DNA of 12,249 nucleotides from contig JAEORM010000321.1 in NCBI GenBank assembly GCA_016840905.1, positions 1 through 12,249 on the forward strand. Reading direction: 5' to 3'. The notes under the pieces are model-generated. The model ran no database searches. It was not told the origin of the DNA and saw only the letters and a list, made by a program, of their open reading frames with translations. Every line of letters begins with the position of its first letter. The stretch's first letter is position 1. Below, piece by piece: positions 1 to 6,332 of the stretch. The position numbers and the translations under genes were made by a program. This DNA comes from Candidatus Gerdarchaeota archaeon. Lineage in GTDB: Archaea > Asgardarchaeota > Heimdallarchaeia > JABLTI01.

Positions 1-25
1 AATGTTGCCGCTACACCATCCCGGC
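1..25 (-). tRNA. Partial tRNA, 5' end only (runs off left edge)
   Basis: Read on the minus strand, the last 25 bases form a clean tRNA 5' portion. They comprise a 7-nt acceptor strand GCCGGGA, T8 and G9, a D-stem GTGT pairing with ACAT, and a 7-nt D-loop AGCGGCA with the conserved A14, G18G19 and A21. The anticodon and 3' half lie outside the window, so the amino acid cannot be assigned. A TATA-like element sits about 25 nt upstream. The call rests on visible D-arm pairing; the missing acceptor partner is the main uncertainty. Confidence 0.75.
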
Positions 26-46
26 ATAATTAGCTGTTGTGGTTTT

Positions 47-54
47 GATTTAAC
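47..54 (-). promoter_or_regulatory. Candidate TATA box of the tRNA
   Basis: On the minus strand GTTAAATC lies about 25 nt upstream of the first tRNA base at 25, the usual distance of an archaeal TATA box from its transcription start. The surrounding 26-146 stretch is very AT-rich and has no coding potential, so the match is suggestive only. Confidence 0.35.
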
Positions 55-146
55 TTTCGATTAAAAAGTTTTTTGAAGATTAAGCATATAATCATTTTTC
101 GTTAATTTAATGGAAAATAACAGTTTTTTTCATCAGTTCTCTGGTC

Positions 147-1868
147 TTATTTTTCTAATTCCTCAACTATTTTTCCATTGCTTATAATCTCTGCTATTTT
201 ATTGATATCAGGATAAATAATTCTATCATGAACTAATTTTGGTACAACTTTTCTAATAGCTCTATAGGCTATTCGAGTTTTCTTTCCTAATGCTTTTTCA
301 GGTGTAATTTTCTGTATTTCACATCGAAGATCAATTGCTTGAACTGCTAACATCATTTCAATTGCTATAATATATTGCAGATTGTCAAGTATTGCAGCAG
401 TTTTTCTAGCAGCTATGGGGCTCATGCTTACATGGTCTTCAGCTTCATCAGAAGTAGGTATTGAATCTACTGATGCGGGTGTTGCAAGTGTCTTGTTCTC
501 TGATACTAGTGCAGCAGCTGTATATTGTGGCATCATAAACCCGCTATTCAAACCTAAGACCTTTTGAGGTATCAAGAACAAACTCAATCCCTGGTTTCTC
601 TTTTTATCAATTAATGTAGCACTTCTTCTTTCAGAAATATTTCCTACCTCAGCCATTGCTATTGATAAATAATCCATTGCTAATGCTATTGGTTCTCCAT
701 GGAAATTACCGCCCGAATAAATATCACATTCCAATGGTTCTTCTTTTGTAATAAATATCAATGGATTATCTGTTGCAGCATTTATTTCCCTTGTTAAAAT
801 ATCTCTACTAAAGTCTATCGTTTCTTTTATTGGACCCAATACTTGTGGAGTGCATCTTATTGAATAATCATCTTGTACCTTTGGCCATTGCTTTTCGAAG
901 TTATTTTTCAATCCTTGACAATTTGGACAAATCCAACTATCAGGCAGTTTTAGAAAATCAGTATTTGGTGGGATATTTTGCGAAGCATCACCATTTTGGT
1001 GATCATAATAATAACCACAATTTTCTGTTTGACAAAGATAGAGACTATCATGTATTTTAATGAACATACTCTCTTCTGTATATTCTCTAAGATTAGCTGC
1101 AATTTCAATTTGACCTGGATGATTTCGCGCAGCATGAATCCTTTCATCTAATTGTTGCCATGCTGCTTTTAATGCTTCCATAGACAATGCAGTAGCTATT
1201 TCTGCATTTTTGAGTAAATTATAGGCTTTGTGTATATCTATACAAGCAATTCCAGCTGAAAATTGTGCACCATTATTTAATGCTAAACCTTCTTTGTAGG
1301 ACAATTTTGTTACTGGAATACCAGCTTTTTCTAAACCTACATTTGCATCATAAATATGACCTTTATACTTTAGATTCTTCTCACCTTCCCCAAGCATAGC
1401 TAGAACCATATGTGATAATGGAGCTAAATCACCACTTGCACCAACTGATCCCTTTGATGGTACTATTGGTAAGACATTTTTATTTATCATAGCAATTAGA
1501 TTTTCCAAAGTTTGAAGTTGACATCCTGAATTCCCTCTTGCTAAAGCAGCCACTCTTAGAACCATCATAGCTTTTACAAATTCGTCATCAGCAGGTTCAC
1601 CAACACCAACCGAATGGCTACGTATTAGATTTGCTTGTAATTCAGCTGCATCTTTTTCTGGAATAACTATATCTCTTAATGCACCAAAACCAGTGGTAAT
1701 TCCATAAATTTTCTGACCTGCATCAACTGCTTTTTCAATAGCACTTCTTGCAAGATTTACCTTAGTTTTTACACTATCAGCTAATTCCAATTGATAATCG
1801 TCTTTTACTATTTTATAGACTTCATCTAAAGTTAATCCAGTTTCATCAAGGAGAATCTTTTTTGTCAA
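147..1868 (-). CDS. hutH: Histidine/aromatic ammonia-lyase with an inserted four-cysteine segment
   Basis: This is a MIO-dependent lyase of the HAL/PAL family, 573 aa, that most likely removes ammonia from L-histidine to give urocanate in the cytosol. The MIO-forming Ala144-Ser145-Gly146 lies in GASGDLAPLSH. The catalytic-tyrosine loop YGITTGFG is at 55-62. Ser84-His85 matches the HAL-type selectivity pair. QDDYSIRC (332-339), ATDNPL (365-370), SERR (412-415) and EDHVSM (477-482) are all family motifs. HAL is usually about 510 aa; the excess is an insertion at about 274-330 holding Cys279, Cys284, Cys314 and Cys317, which looks like a zinc ribbon. The TTG start is chosen because GGAGTG lies 9 nt upstream (1878-1883). 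No other hut genes are visible. Phenylalanine or tyrosine as substrate cannot be excluded. Confidence 0.93.
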   Translation of the reverse strand: MTKKILLDETGLTLDEVYKIVKDDYQLELADSVKTKVNLARSAIEKAVDAGQKIYGITTGFGALRDIVIPEKDAAELQANLIRSHSVGVGEPADDEFVKAMMVLRVAALARGNSGCQLQTLENLIAMINKNVLPIVPSKGSVGASGDLAPLSHMVLAMLGEGEKNLKYKGHIYDANVGLEKAGIPVTKLSYKEGLALNNGAQFSAGIACIDIHKAYNLLKNAEIATALSMEALKAAWQQLDERIHAARNHPGQIEIAANLREYTEESMFIKIHDSLYLCQTENCGYYYDHQNGDASQNIPPNTDFLKLPDSWICPNCQGLKNNFEKQWPKVQDDYSIRCTPQVLGPIKETIDFSRDILTREINAATDNPLIFITKEEPLECDIYSGGNFHGEPIALAMDYLSIAMAEVGNISERRSATLIDKKRNQGLSLFLIPQKVLGLNSGFMMPQYTAAALVSENKTLATPASVDSIPTSDEAEDHVSMSPIAARKTAAILDNLQYIIAIEMMLAVQAIDLRCEIQKITPEKALGKKTRIAYRAIRKVVPKLVHDRIIYPDINKIAEIISNGKIVEELEK

Positions 1869-1877
1869 AAGTTACTA

Positions 1878-1938
1878 CACTCCATCATCAGATAACTACT
1901 CAAAATAGTCTAATGCTATTTATCACAATTATTTGAGT
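1878..1938 (-). promoter_or_regulatory. Promoter region of the ammonia-lyase with flanking inverted repeat
   Basis: On the minus strand a TATA-like GATAAATA lies at 1917-1924. It would place the start of transcription near 1895 and give a short leader that contains the GGAGTG ribosome binding site. The box is bracketed by a perfect 7-bp inverted repeat, ACTCAAA at 1898-1904 and TTTGAGT at 1932-1938. That arrangement would suit a repressor that blocks TBP or polymerase access. Regulation by substrate or a Hut-type repressor is only a guess. Confidence 0.4.
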
Positions 1939-1981
1939 ACCAATCTCTCTTTGCTCTCCTTTTGAAGTTTTGCAAGAATAG

Positions 1982-1990
1982 AAAAAAAAA
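1982..1990 (-). terminator. Poly-T terminator of the SMC/ubiquitin operon
   Basis: On the minus strand an uninterrupted run of nine T lies about 20 nt past the stop codon of the last operon gene (2009). Archaeal transcription can stop at U-tracts without a hairpin, and I see no stable stem before it. Its position between two separately promoted units supports the call. Confidence 0.5.
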
Positions 1991-2008
1991 GTAAGAAAAT
2001 CATAAGAG

Positions 2009-2365
2009 TTAATCATCATTTACTTGTTTTATTGTCAAGAGTTTTCTTTTCTTATATGGTTGATTTTTGAAATGAAGAGCACAAACAAAATAAGGCGAAT
2101 AGTTTGGTGGAGGATTTTCTTTAATTTCCATGTCTTTCTCTGATATTATTCTAATAGTTTTTTTATGGGAAATTGGGGGGAGATCTTCCTCGTCTTTGAG
2201 TGTTTGCTCATCAAATCTTTCTAAATCATCATTTGCAGGTAATTCTTCGATAACCTCAAGTTTTGCATTAGTTGATGAGACTTCATAGAGAAACAAATCA
2301 TCTTCAGATTTATCGTCTTTAGAGATGTTTTTTTCTTCTTCTAAATCTTTTTGATTTTCTTTCAA
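2009..2365 (-). CDS. Small acidic protein of unknown function, last gene of the operon
   Basis: I do not recognise this 118-aa protein. Residues 1-62 are strongly acidic and probably disordered. Residues 63-85 hold a proline/basic stretch with IRII (71-74). The tail after PPPNYSPYF is basic and more hydrophobic. LEVI (36-39) followed by acidic residues, and IRII, both fit the SUMO-interacting pattern (hydrophobic-x-hydrophobic-hydrophobic). The start is TTG overlapping the E2 stop (TTGA), supported by a strong GGAGGTG ribosome binding site inside the E2 gene. Tight coupling suggests it works with the E2, perhaps as an adaptor or a substrate, but nothing in the sequence shows an enzymatic role. 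No transmembrane segment or signal peptide is visible. Confidence 0.75.
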   Translation of the reverse strand: MKENQKDLEEEKNISKDDKSEDDLFLYEVSSTNAKLEVIEELPANDDLERFDEQTLKDEEDLPPISHKKTIRIISEKDMEIKENPPPNYSPYFVCALHFKNQPYKKRKLLTIKQVNDD

Positions 2366-3117
2366 ACTATTCGCACACCTCCTCCTTTTTTCGTTTTATC
2401 ATCTTTCTTTGGTTCTTTAGTCATTATACGAATCGTTTTATCTTTTGCTTTTGGTTCTTCTGGTTCCTTTTCCGCACCAATGATTCTTATACCACTCTCT
2501 GTGCTTGTAGTTTTCTCATGTTGAGAACCCCAGAGCAGTAACATATGATTATGTATTTCTTCAGCATCTTTTTCAAACCAACGCATTGCAGCTACATTCA
2601 TCCCTGAATCTTCCTTGGGATATAATTTTGGTGGTCTAATCCTTTTAGGATCCATTAGAATGTGATAAATAATATCTATCAATATTCTATCTATTTCACC
2701 ATTTACTGTAATGCAAGCATTTCCTCCGCGCCCCATTGAAATTCGAGGATGCCAAAGAGGAGTTAATGAACTCATCTTAATATGAGATAGATTAGCTGGA
2801 TATTCTCTTGGTAAAAATATACTAAATTTGTGTTCATAACTGAGATTAAGTTGATTTGAGAGAGATTGACCAATTAAACCTGGAGTTCGTCGCATAGTGA
2901 AAACAATAGTTTGATAGGTGCCATCACTGAATTTGCCTTTTATTTCAACGGAATAATCTTCTTGTACCCATTTATCACCAGTTTGTTTACAAGGAATCCA
3001 ACGCCATCCTTTCTTTTTGAAAAATTCTTCCATTGACTCATAAAAAACCGATATAGACTCAGCTATACGTGCATTAACAACAGTTGCGGGGAAATTTACT
3101 CGTGACATAGTTATCAT
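2362..3117 (-). CDS. E2-like ubiquitin-conjugating enzyme (UBC fold) with low-complexity tail
   Basis: This 251-aa protein should accept the ubiquitin-like modifier from the neighbouring E1 as a thioester and pass it to target lysines. Residues about 15-195 look like a UBC domain. The region FSIFLPREYP (98-107) matches the strand before the E2 proline turn. WHPRI (122-126) occupies the HPN position and is followed by GNAC with candidate catalytic Cys135. An amphipathic segment ending in MDP (155-157) follows, then a C-terminal helix. The HPN asparagine is replaced by Arg124, an unusual change because that Asn normally supports catalysis. Residues 200-251 are charged, probably disordered, and carry three short repeats IRII, IRIM and VRIV. 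The ATG at 3117 is used; a second ATG three codons later is possible. A TATA-like box 26 nt upstream suggests an internal promoter. Confidence 0.85.
   Translation of the reverse strand: MITMSRVNFPATVVNARIAESISVFYESMEEFFKKKGWRWIPCKQTGDKWVQEDYSVEIKGKFSDGTYQTIVFTMRRTPGLIGQSLSNQLNLSYEHKFSIFLPREYPANLSHIKMSSLTPLWHPRISMGRGGNACITVNGEIDRILIDIIYHILMDPKRIRPPKLYPKEDSGMNVAAMRWFEKDAEEIHNHMLLLWGSQHEKTTSTESGIRIIGAEKEPEEPKAKDKTIRIMTKEPKKDDKTKKGGGVRIV
2376..2385 (-). promoter_or_regulatory. Strong ribosome binding site inside the E2 gene
   Basis: On the minus strand GGAGGAGGTG lies 10 nt before the TTG start of the downstream acidic protein. The same bases encode the triple glycine near the E2 C-terminus (residues 245-247). 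The site decides the TTG start at 2365. Confidence 0.7.
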
Positions 3118-3200
3118 CTAAATTATTTTTCCAAAGAGATTTATAGCGGGAAATTAAATTGTCTGATGGTCTTGTATTTTTCCCGCTTTTGTTTTTGTAT
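3118..3200 (-). promoter_or_regulatory. Candidate internal promoter with inverted repeat upstream of the E2 gene
   Basis: In this 83-nt gap the minus strand carries TATAAA at 3140-3145, about 26 nt before the E2 ATG at 3117. That is the spacing expected if transcription starts at the ATG itself, giving a leaderless mRNA; no ribosome binding site is seen there. Immediately upstream is a perfect 9-bp inverted repeat, AGCGGGAAA/TTTCCCGCT (arms 3145-3153 and 3179-3187, 25-nt spacer). Its promoter-proximal arm abuts the TATA box. The GC-rich arms stand out from the AT-rich surroundings. It could be an operator or an mRNA stem that separates the distal genes. Confidence 0.5.
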
Positions 3201-3512
3201 TTATCCTACTTGAGCACATGCATCCAATTTAAATCGTTCATTTGATTCTAAACCAGGGTCTAAAGAGCCAAATGTTGCAGCAGGTGGTAAGGCAGTATTT
3301 CCAGTCATTTTTCTCATGAGAATAAAGCTTACATTAGGTTGTCCTACTTTTTCCTTAGCCCATTTATTGATATCAACACCTTCGTCAATACAACGTTGAA
3401 CAAGAGTCTTTACAACTTCATCAATGGTTGATTCTTCTTCAACCGCTACACGAAATTCTTTTTGTCTTGGCTCTACATCAATTATAATTTCTCGCCATGT
3501 TTCTTCGCTCAT
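3201..3512 (-). CDS. Ubiquitin-like modifier (beta-grasp) ending in a single glycine
   Basis: This 103-aa protein is the probable tag conjugated by the E1 and E2 on either side. The pattern fits a beta-grasp fold. There are two strands at 7-13 (REIIIDV) and 18-24 (KEFRVAV), a helix at about 28-43, and a strand VSFILM (61-66). A late segment with GSL and FKL (82-84, 94-96) recalls the end of ubiquitin and YukD-like domains. The chain stops at Val102-Gly103, so the C-terminal glycine needed for adenylation is already exposed and no maturation cleavage is required. The classic GG pair is absent. AGGTG 8 nt before the ATG (3521-3525) supports the start. Sequence identity to ubiquitin is not obvious by eye, so the call relies on predicted fold, length, terminal Gly and position between E1 and E2. 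Confidence 0.72.
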   Translation of the reverse strand: MSEETWREIIIDVEPRQKEFRVAVEEESTIDEVVKTLVQRCIDEGVDINKWAKEKVGQPNVSFILMRKMTGNTALPPAATFGSLDPGLESNERFKLDACAQVG

Positions 3513-3602
3513 TTTTCATACACCTATTTTAGTTTACTTTTTATGATGCTTCTCTGCATCTTTAGCAGTATTCAATAACTTGAAATTTCTGCCGATGTGA
3601 GA

Positions 3603-4511
3603 TTAGCTTTTTGCTTTTCTTCTTGCTCTACAAGTAACGTCAACACATTTAGGATTAGGCATAATGTTACCTATTGTTAATTCATGGTCTCTTAAATCAT
3701 ATCTAATCATTTTACCGAAATTAGGTTCTTGACCTTTGGTAATATTGGAATACATACCTTTTTCATCTTTACTTATTAGAATTTTAGTCGCTTCTACAGC
3801 CATTATTCCTCCGACTATGGATGTTAGTGTGCTTATCATTGGGAATTTAGGTAATGTTTCAACGAAAAATTCATCACATTTTAAAATGACTTGATGGTTC
3901 ATTATCGATCGATAGTAATCCTCACTCCATAAACATACAGCACAAGCAGTCTCTCCTGGGAGAAAAATTTCTACTTCAAGAAAAGATTTTCCCATCGCAC
4001 CATTGATCATTGGTATGGTTTTTTCTTGCATTAGATTAGCATAGTTTAGCATATATCTTGCATAATCATTATCAAGGGCCATTATTATCAAATCAATTTC
4101 ATCATAGATTTCTTGTGGTGCTTCTTCTATCCTTGTGTTATAAGGAGTGATTTTAGTATATGGAGCAATTTCAGGCAATCGTTTCGCTACAGCTTCAACT
4201 TTTGAAATAGCTTTATGATCTTCGGGTCTGAAGAATATGCATCTATTGATATTTGATTTACTTACTATGTCAAAATCAACTAGTTTTATATGTCCTACAC
4301 CTAATAAACCAAGGTTTTTACAAACCTCATTACCTACTGCTCCAGCTCCTACACAAAGAATGGTACTCCGCTTAATTCTATCAAGGTTTTCAGTACCAAA
4401 ATAACGTCTAGTTCTATCCTCAATATCATCTTCATAAAAACTAACATTTAACAAATCCTTTTTTTTATTTTCAGAAAGTGATGGCTTTTGATTATTGAGG
4501 ATTTTATTCAT
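3603..4511 (-). CDS. E1-like ubiquitin-activating enzyme (ThiF/MoeB/Uba family)
   Basis: This 302-aa enzyme should adenylate the C-terminal glycine of the adjacent modifier with ATP and pass it to the E2. The Rossmann nucleotide loop GAGAVG is at 55-60. The acidic strand end VDFD is at 78-81, followed by SNINR (86-90). Basic Arg95 and Lys104 and the DNDYAR motif (147-152) complete an ATP site of the family. Two cysteine pairs, Cys190/Cys193 and Cys289/Cys294, match the structural zinc of ThiF-type E1 proteins. Cys212 is a candidate transfer cysteine, just before the family-typical helix SIVGGIMAVEATKIL. Its length fits a homodimeric prokaryotic E1 rather than the large eukaryotic UBA1. AAAAGG about 9 nt upstream supports the ATG; the gap to the JAMM gene is 14 nt. 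It is much closer to E1 than to a sulfur-transfer protein by context. Confidence 0.93.
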   Translation of the reverse strand: MNKILNNQKPSLSENKKKDLLNVSFYEDDIEDRTRRYFGTENLDRIKRSTILCVGAGAVGNEVCKNLGLLGVGHIKLVDFDIVSKSNINRCIFFRPEDHKAISKVEAVAKRLPEIAPYTKITPYNTRIEEAPQEIYDEIDLIIMALDNDYARYMLNYANLMQEKTIPMINGAMGKSFLEVEIFLPGETACAVCLWSEDYYRSIMNHQVILKCDEFFVETLPKFPMISTLTSIVGGIMAVEATKILISKDEKGMYSNITKGQEPNFGKMIRYDLRDHELTIGNIMPNPKCVDVTCRARRKAKS

Positions 4512-4525
4512 TGTATCAAAACCTT

Positions 4526-5164
4526 TTATCTTACGGTATATTCAACCCATTCTACTTCTGTTAAATTCTTCATTCCTTTTTCATCTACTGTTACAATATA
4601 GGATTTATAATAATCAGATTTCGGATCAATTAGAACAAAGACATTATGCTCTGCATCATAGGGAAAATTCAGGAAGGTATTATAATCAGTTGATGAAAAA
4701 TGGGGATTAGAACCAAACGGATGAGAGTGGAATATCCCAACAATTTTTGGTCTATTATCTGACCCGCCATATTTTTCTTCTATTAGTGTTGTGTATTGTC
4801 TCACACCTTCTGGAGTAAATTCAGCAAAAGCATGACTTTGATTTGCTCTTCCTGTAACCCAATCTACTACTTTAACATATTTTTGGCCCTTGTATTGATA
4901 TTTATATCCAAGTAAAATTCCTATTGCTTCTTTTGGGTCTGCTTTTTTACAATGATTTAATGTTTCAATAACAACTCTATGTAAAATATATGCTTTATAG
5001 ATTTCATCAGTAACAATTTCATTTTCAACAAAATTTTCTATGACTTGATCTTTGCTTTCTTTCTTTTTCTTTTGATGAGTGGGATTTTCTTCTCTTGGTT
5101 CACCTAGAATATCACCTAAGTAAGGTTTATTGGTTTTCTGAGGATCATTATTTTCTTTAGTCAT
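4526..5164 (-). CDS. JAMM/MPN+ deubiquitinase-like metalloprotease (Rpn11-like)
   Basis: This 212-aa protein is a zinc isopeptidase of the JAB1/MPN/Mov34 family, expected to remove the ubiquitin-like tag from targets. The catalytic Glu79 lies in KEAIGILLGY. HSHP (146-149) supplies the zinc histidines, and SSTD (157-160) gives the serine and the third zinc ligand Asp160. The spacing from the second His to the Ser is eight residues rather than the usual seven. The body, including a VTGRANQSHAFAE-like stretch and VFVLIDP (175-181), resembles eukaryotic Rpn11/CSN5/AMSH proteins more than RadC. Residues 1-50 are charged, lysine-rich and probably disordered. ATG at 5164 has only a weak GTGGTG upstream. 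It sits between the RING-like and E1 genes, the usual company of archaeal ubiquitin cassettes. Confidence 0.94.
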   Translation of the reverse strand: MTKENNDPQKTNKPYLGDILGEPREENPTHQKKKKESKDQVIENFVENEIVTDEIYKAYILHRVVIETLNHCKKADPKEAIGILLGYKYQYKGQKYVKVVDWVTGRANQSHAFAEFTPEGVRQYTTLIEEKYGGSDNRPKIVGIFHSHPFGSNPHFSSTDYNTFLNFPYDAEHNVFVLIDPKSDYYKSYIVTVDEKGMKNLTEVEWVEYTVR

Positions 5165-5187
5165 ATTCTATAACACCACAACACTGA

Positions 5188-5664
5188 TTAGCCGATTTTT
5201 TCCCAGGTGATAAATTTCCCACGCCTTCTTTTAGTCATAACAAACCCAAATGAAGACCACATCTCTTCTTGTATTTTAGCAGGTTCAAGACTTAAATCAT
5301 CATCTTTTTCTTCATCCTTTTCAACAGCTGCATAAAAAGGCATAAAACCCATTTGTTCATCTTCAAAGAATAATGCTTCAAGCAATCCTGCTGTTATTCC
5401 TTCTGTTTTATTTTGTTCTACAAATAAAATAACTTCCTCAACTGGTATAGGACCGGGACTTAACTGATGGCTTTCTATGCCAAAAATGAAAGAAGGACAA
5501 ATTCCATTCATTTTAAAGTCAAACTCCTGAATACATTTAGGACATATAAAAGAACGACAAACTCTGCACATTCGCCAACCTTCAGCTACTGCTTCCTTTA
5601 GTGTTGCTCTTCCATTATGACCTGCGCATCGGACAGATACTGTTGAAGTTGTTATAACTGCCAA
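5188..5664 (-). CDS. Small RING-like zinc protein, candidate E3 ligase
   Basis: This 158-aa protein has a cysteine/histidine cluster in its first 66 residues: Cys13-x2-His16, Cys33-x2-Cys36, Cys41-x2-Cys44, Cys56 and possibly His66. The paired spacing suits a RING or other treble-clef fold binding one or two zincs, though it does not match the textbook RING C3HC4 order. Residues 70-115 may form a small helical domain, 115-128 are acidic, and the C-terminus is basic. Archaeal ubiquitin operons (for example Caldiarchaeum) carry a small RING-finger gene beside E1, E2 and JAMM genes, so an E3 role is the natural reading. The start is TTG, chosen because AAGGAG lies 8 nt upstream (5673-5678). A zinc ribbon that binds DNA or the SMC complex is the alternative. 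Confidence 0.72.
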   Translation of the reverse strand: MAVITTSTVSVRCAGHNGRATLKEAVAEGWRMCRVCRSFICPKCIQEFDFKMNGICPSFIFGIESHQLSPGPIPVEEVILFVEQNKTEGITAGLLEALFFEDEQMGFMPFYAAVEKDEEKDDDLSLEPAKIQEEMWSSFGFVMTKRRRGKFITWEKIG

Positions 5665-5687
5665 TTTATTCGCTCCTTTTTATTTCT

Positions 5688-6320
5688 TTAGAGTAACATT
5701 CCTTCTGTTCTATCAGCTATTTCTGCTCTTCTTTCTGCACTAATTTCGATTTTTGTTCTTGAACCATATTTGATTTTATTCCCTCCTCTACAAATATATC
5801 CTGTAGCATCAAGTGTTCGTAAAATTCTTGTTAAAGTATATTCAGAATAGTACCCACGTTTTACTAAGCGTTCGAATAAATCTGAGGAGGAGATTGGTTC
5901 TTCTTCTCTTCTTCTTCGATCAGATTTTCGTTCAATCATGAAAATTATTGTCCCTAAAACAGCTTGCTCATCTAAAGTTAATTCATTTGGTACAACATAA
6001 ATCGAACGTAAACAATACCATTCCTCGTTTTCAAATACATAAGATATCAATTCTAAACCTAAACGTTTAACTTTTCTTCCGAAATCCTCAAGAGTTGTTT
6101 CTAATTCAAGTAAAGTCAAACCTGTTTTATTTCGTAATTGATTTTTTGATACCCCTATTGCTAGTGAGCCATTTTCCCTTCTCCATCTTGAAGTTAAAGC
6201 GATGAATAATTGTGGATCAATTTCTCCAAATTCCTCCTCTAATTTAGCTGAAGCTGAATTGTTTTCAACATTTGATTCTTCATCACTTTTTTCTAATTCT
6301 TCATTAAATTCATCACTCAC
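5688..6320 (-). CDS. Double winged-helix 'kite' protein (Nse3/MAGE-, Nse1- or ScpB-like)
   Basis: This protein of about 210 aa (numbered here from the upstream GTG at 6329) probably dimerises on the kleisin and docks it to the SMC heads. Residues about 40-115 look like a first winged helix, ending in a two-strand wing (LISYVF, EWYCLRSIY). Residues about 118-205 look like a second, with TLDEQAVLGTIIFMI followed by ISSSDLFERLVKRGYY and a recognition-type helix. That second pattern closely recalls the MAGE/Nse3 and Nse1 winged-helix repeat and is also compatible with ScpB. Residues 1-35 are acidic and likely disordered. GTG at 6320 is preferred over GTG at 6329 because AAGGTGA (6326-6332) lies 5 nt before the former and overlaps the latter. 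The gene begins just after the kleisin-like stop, which suggests coupled translation. Confidence 0.7.
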   Translation of the reverse strand: MSDEFNEELEKSDEESNVENNSASAKLEEEFGEIDPQLFIALTSRWRRENGSLAIGVSKNQLRNKTGLTLLELETTLEDFGRKVKRLGLELISYVFENEEWYCLRSIYVVPNELTLDEQAVLGTIIFMIERKSDRRRREEEPISSSDLFERLVKRGYYSEYTLTRILRTLDATGYICRGGNKIKYGSRTKIEISAERRAEIADRTEGMLL

Positions 6321-6325
6321 TTTCT

Positions 6326-6332
6326 TCACCTT
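6326..6332 (-). promoter_or_regulatory. Ribosome binding site deciding the kite protein start
   Basis: On the minus strand AAGGTGA lies 5 nt upstream of a GTG at 6320. It overlaps the earlier in-frame GTG at 6329, so the downstream GTG is the likelier initiation codon. Confidence 0.55.

Noticed and set aside
830..1060. Plus-strand frame opposite the lyase insertion
   Set aside because: Antisense to a well-supported gene, with low-complexity Asn/His content and no start signal.
3545..3560. Small hairpin GATGC-6-GCATC between the E1 and modifier genes
   Set aside because: Only five base pairs with no T-tract on the transcribed side; not a convincing terminator or processing site.
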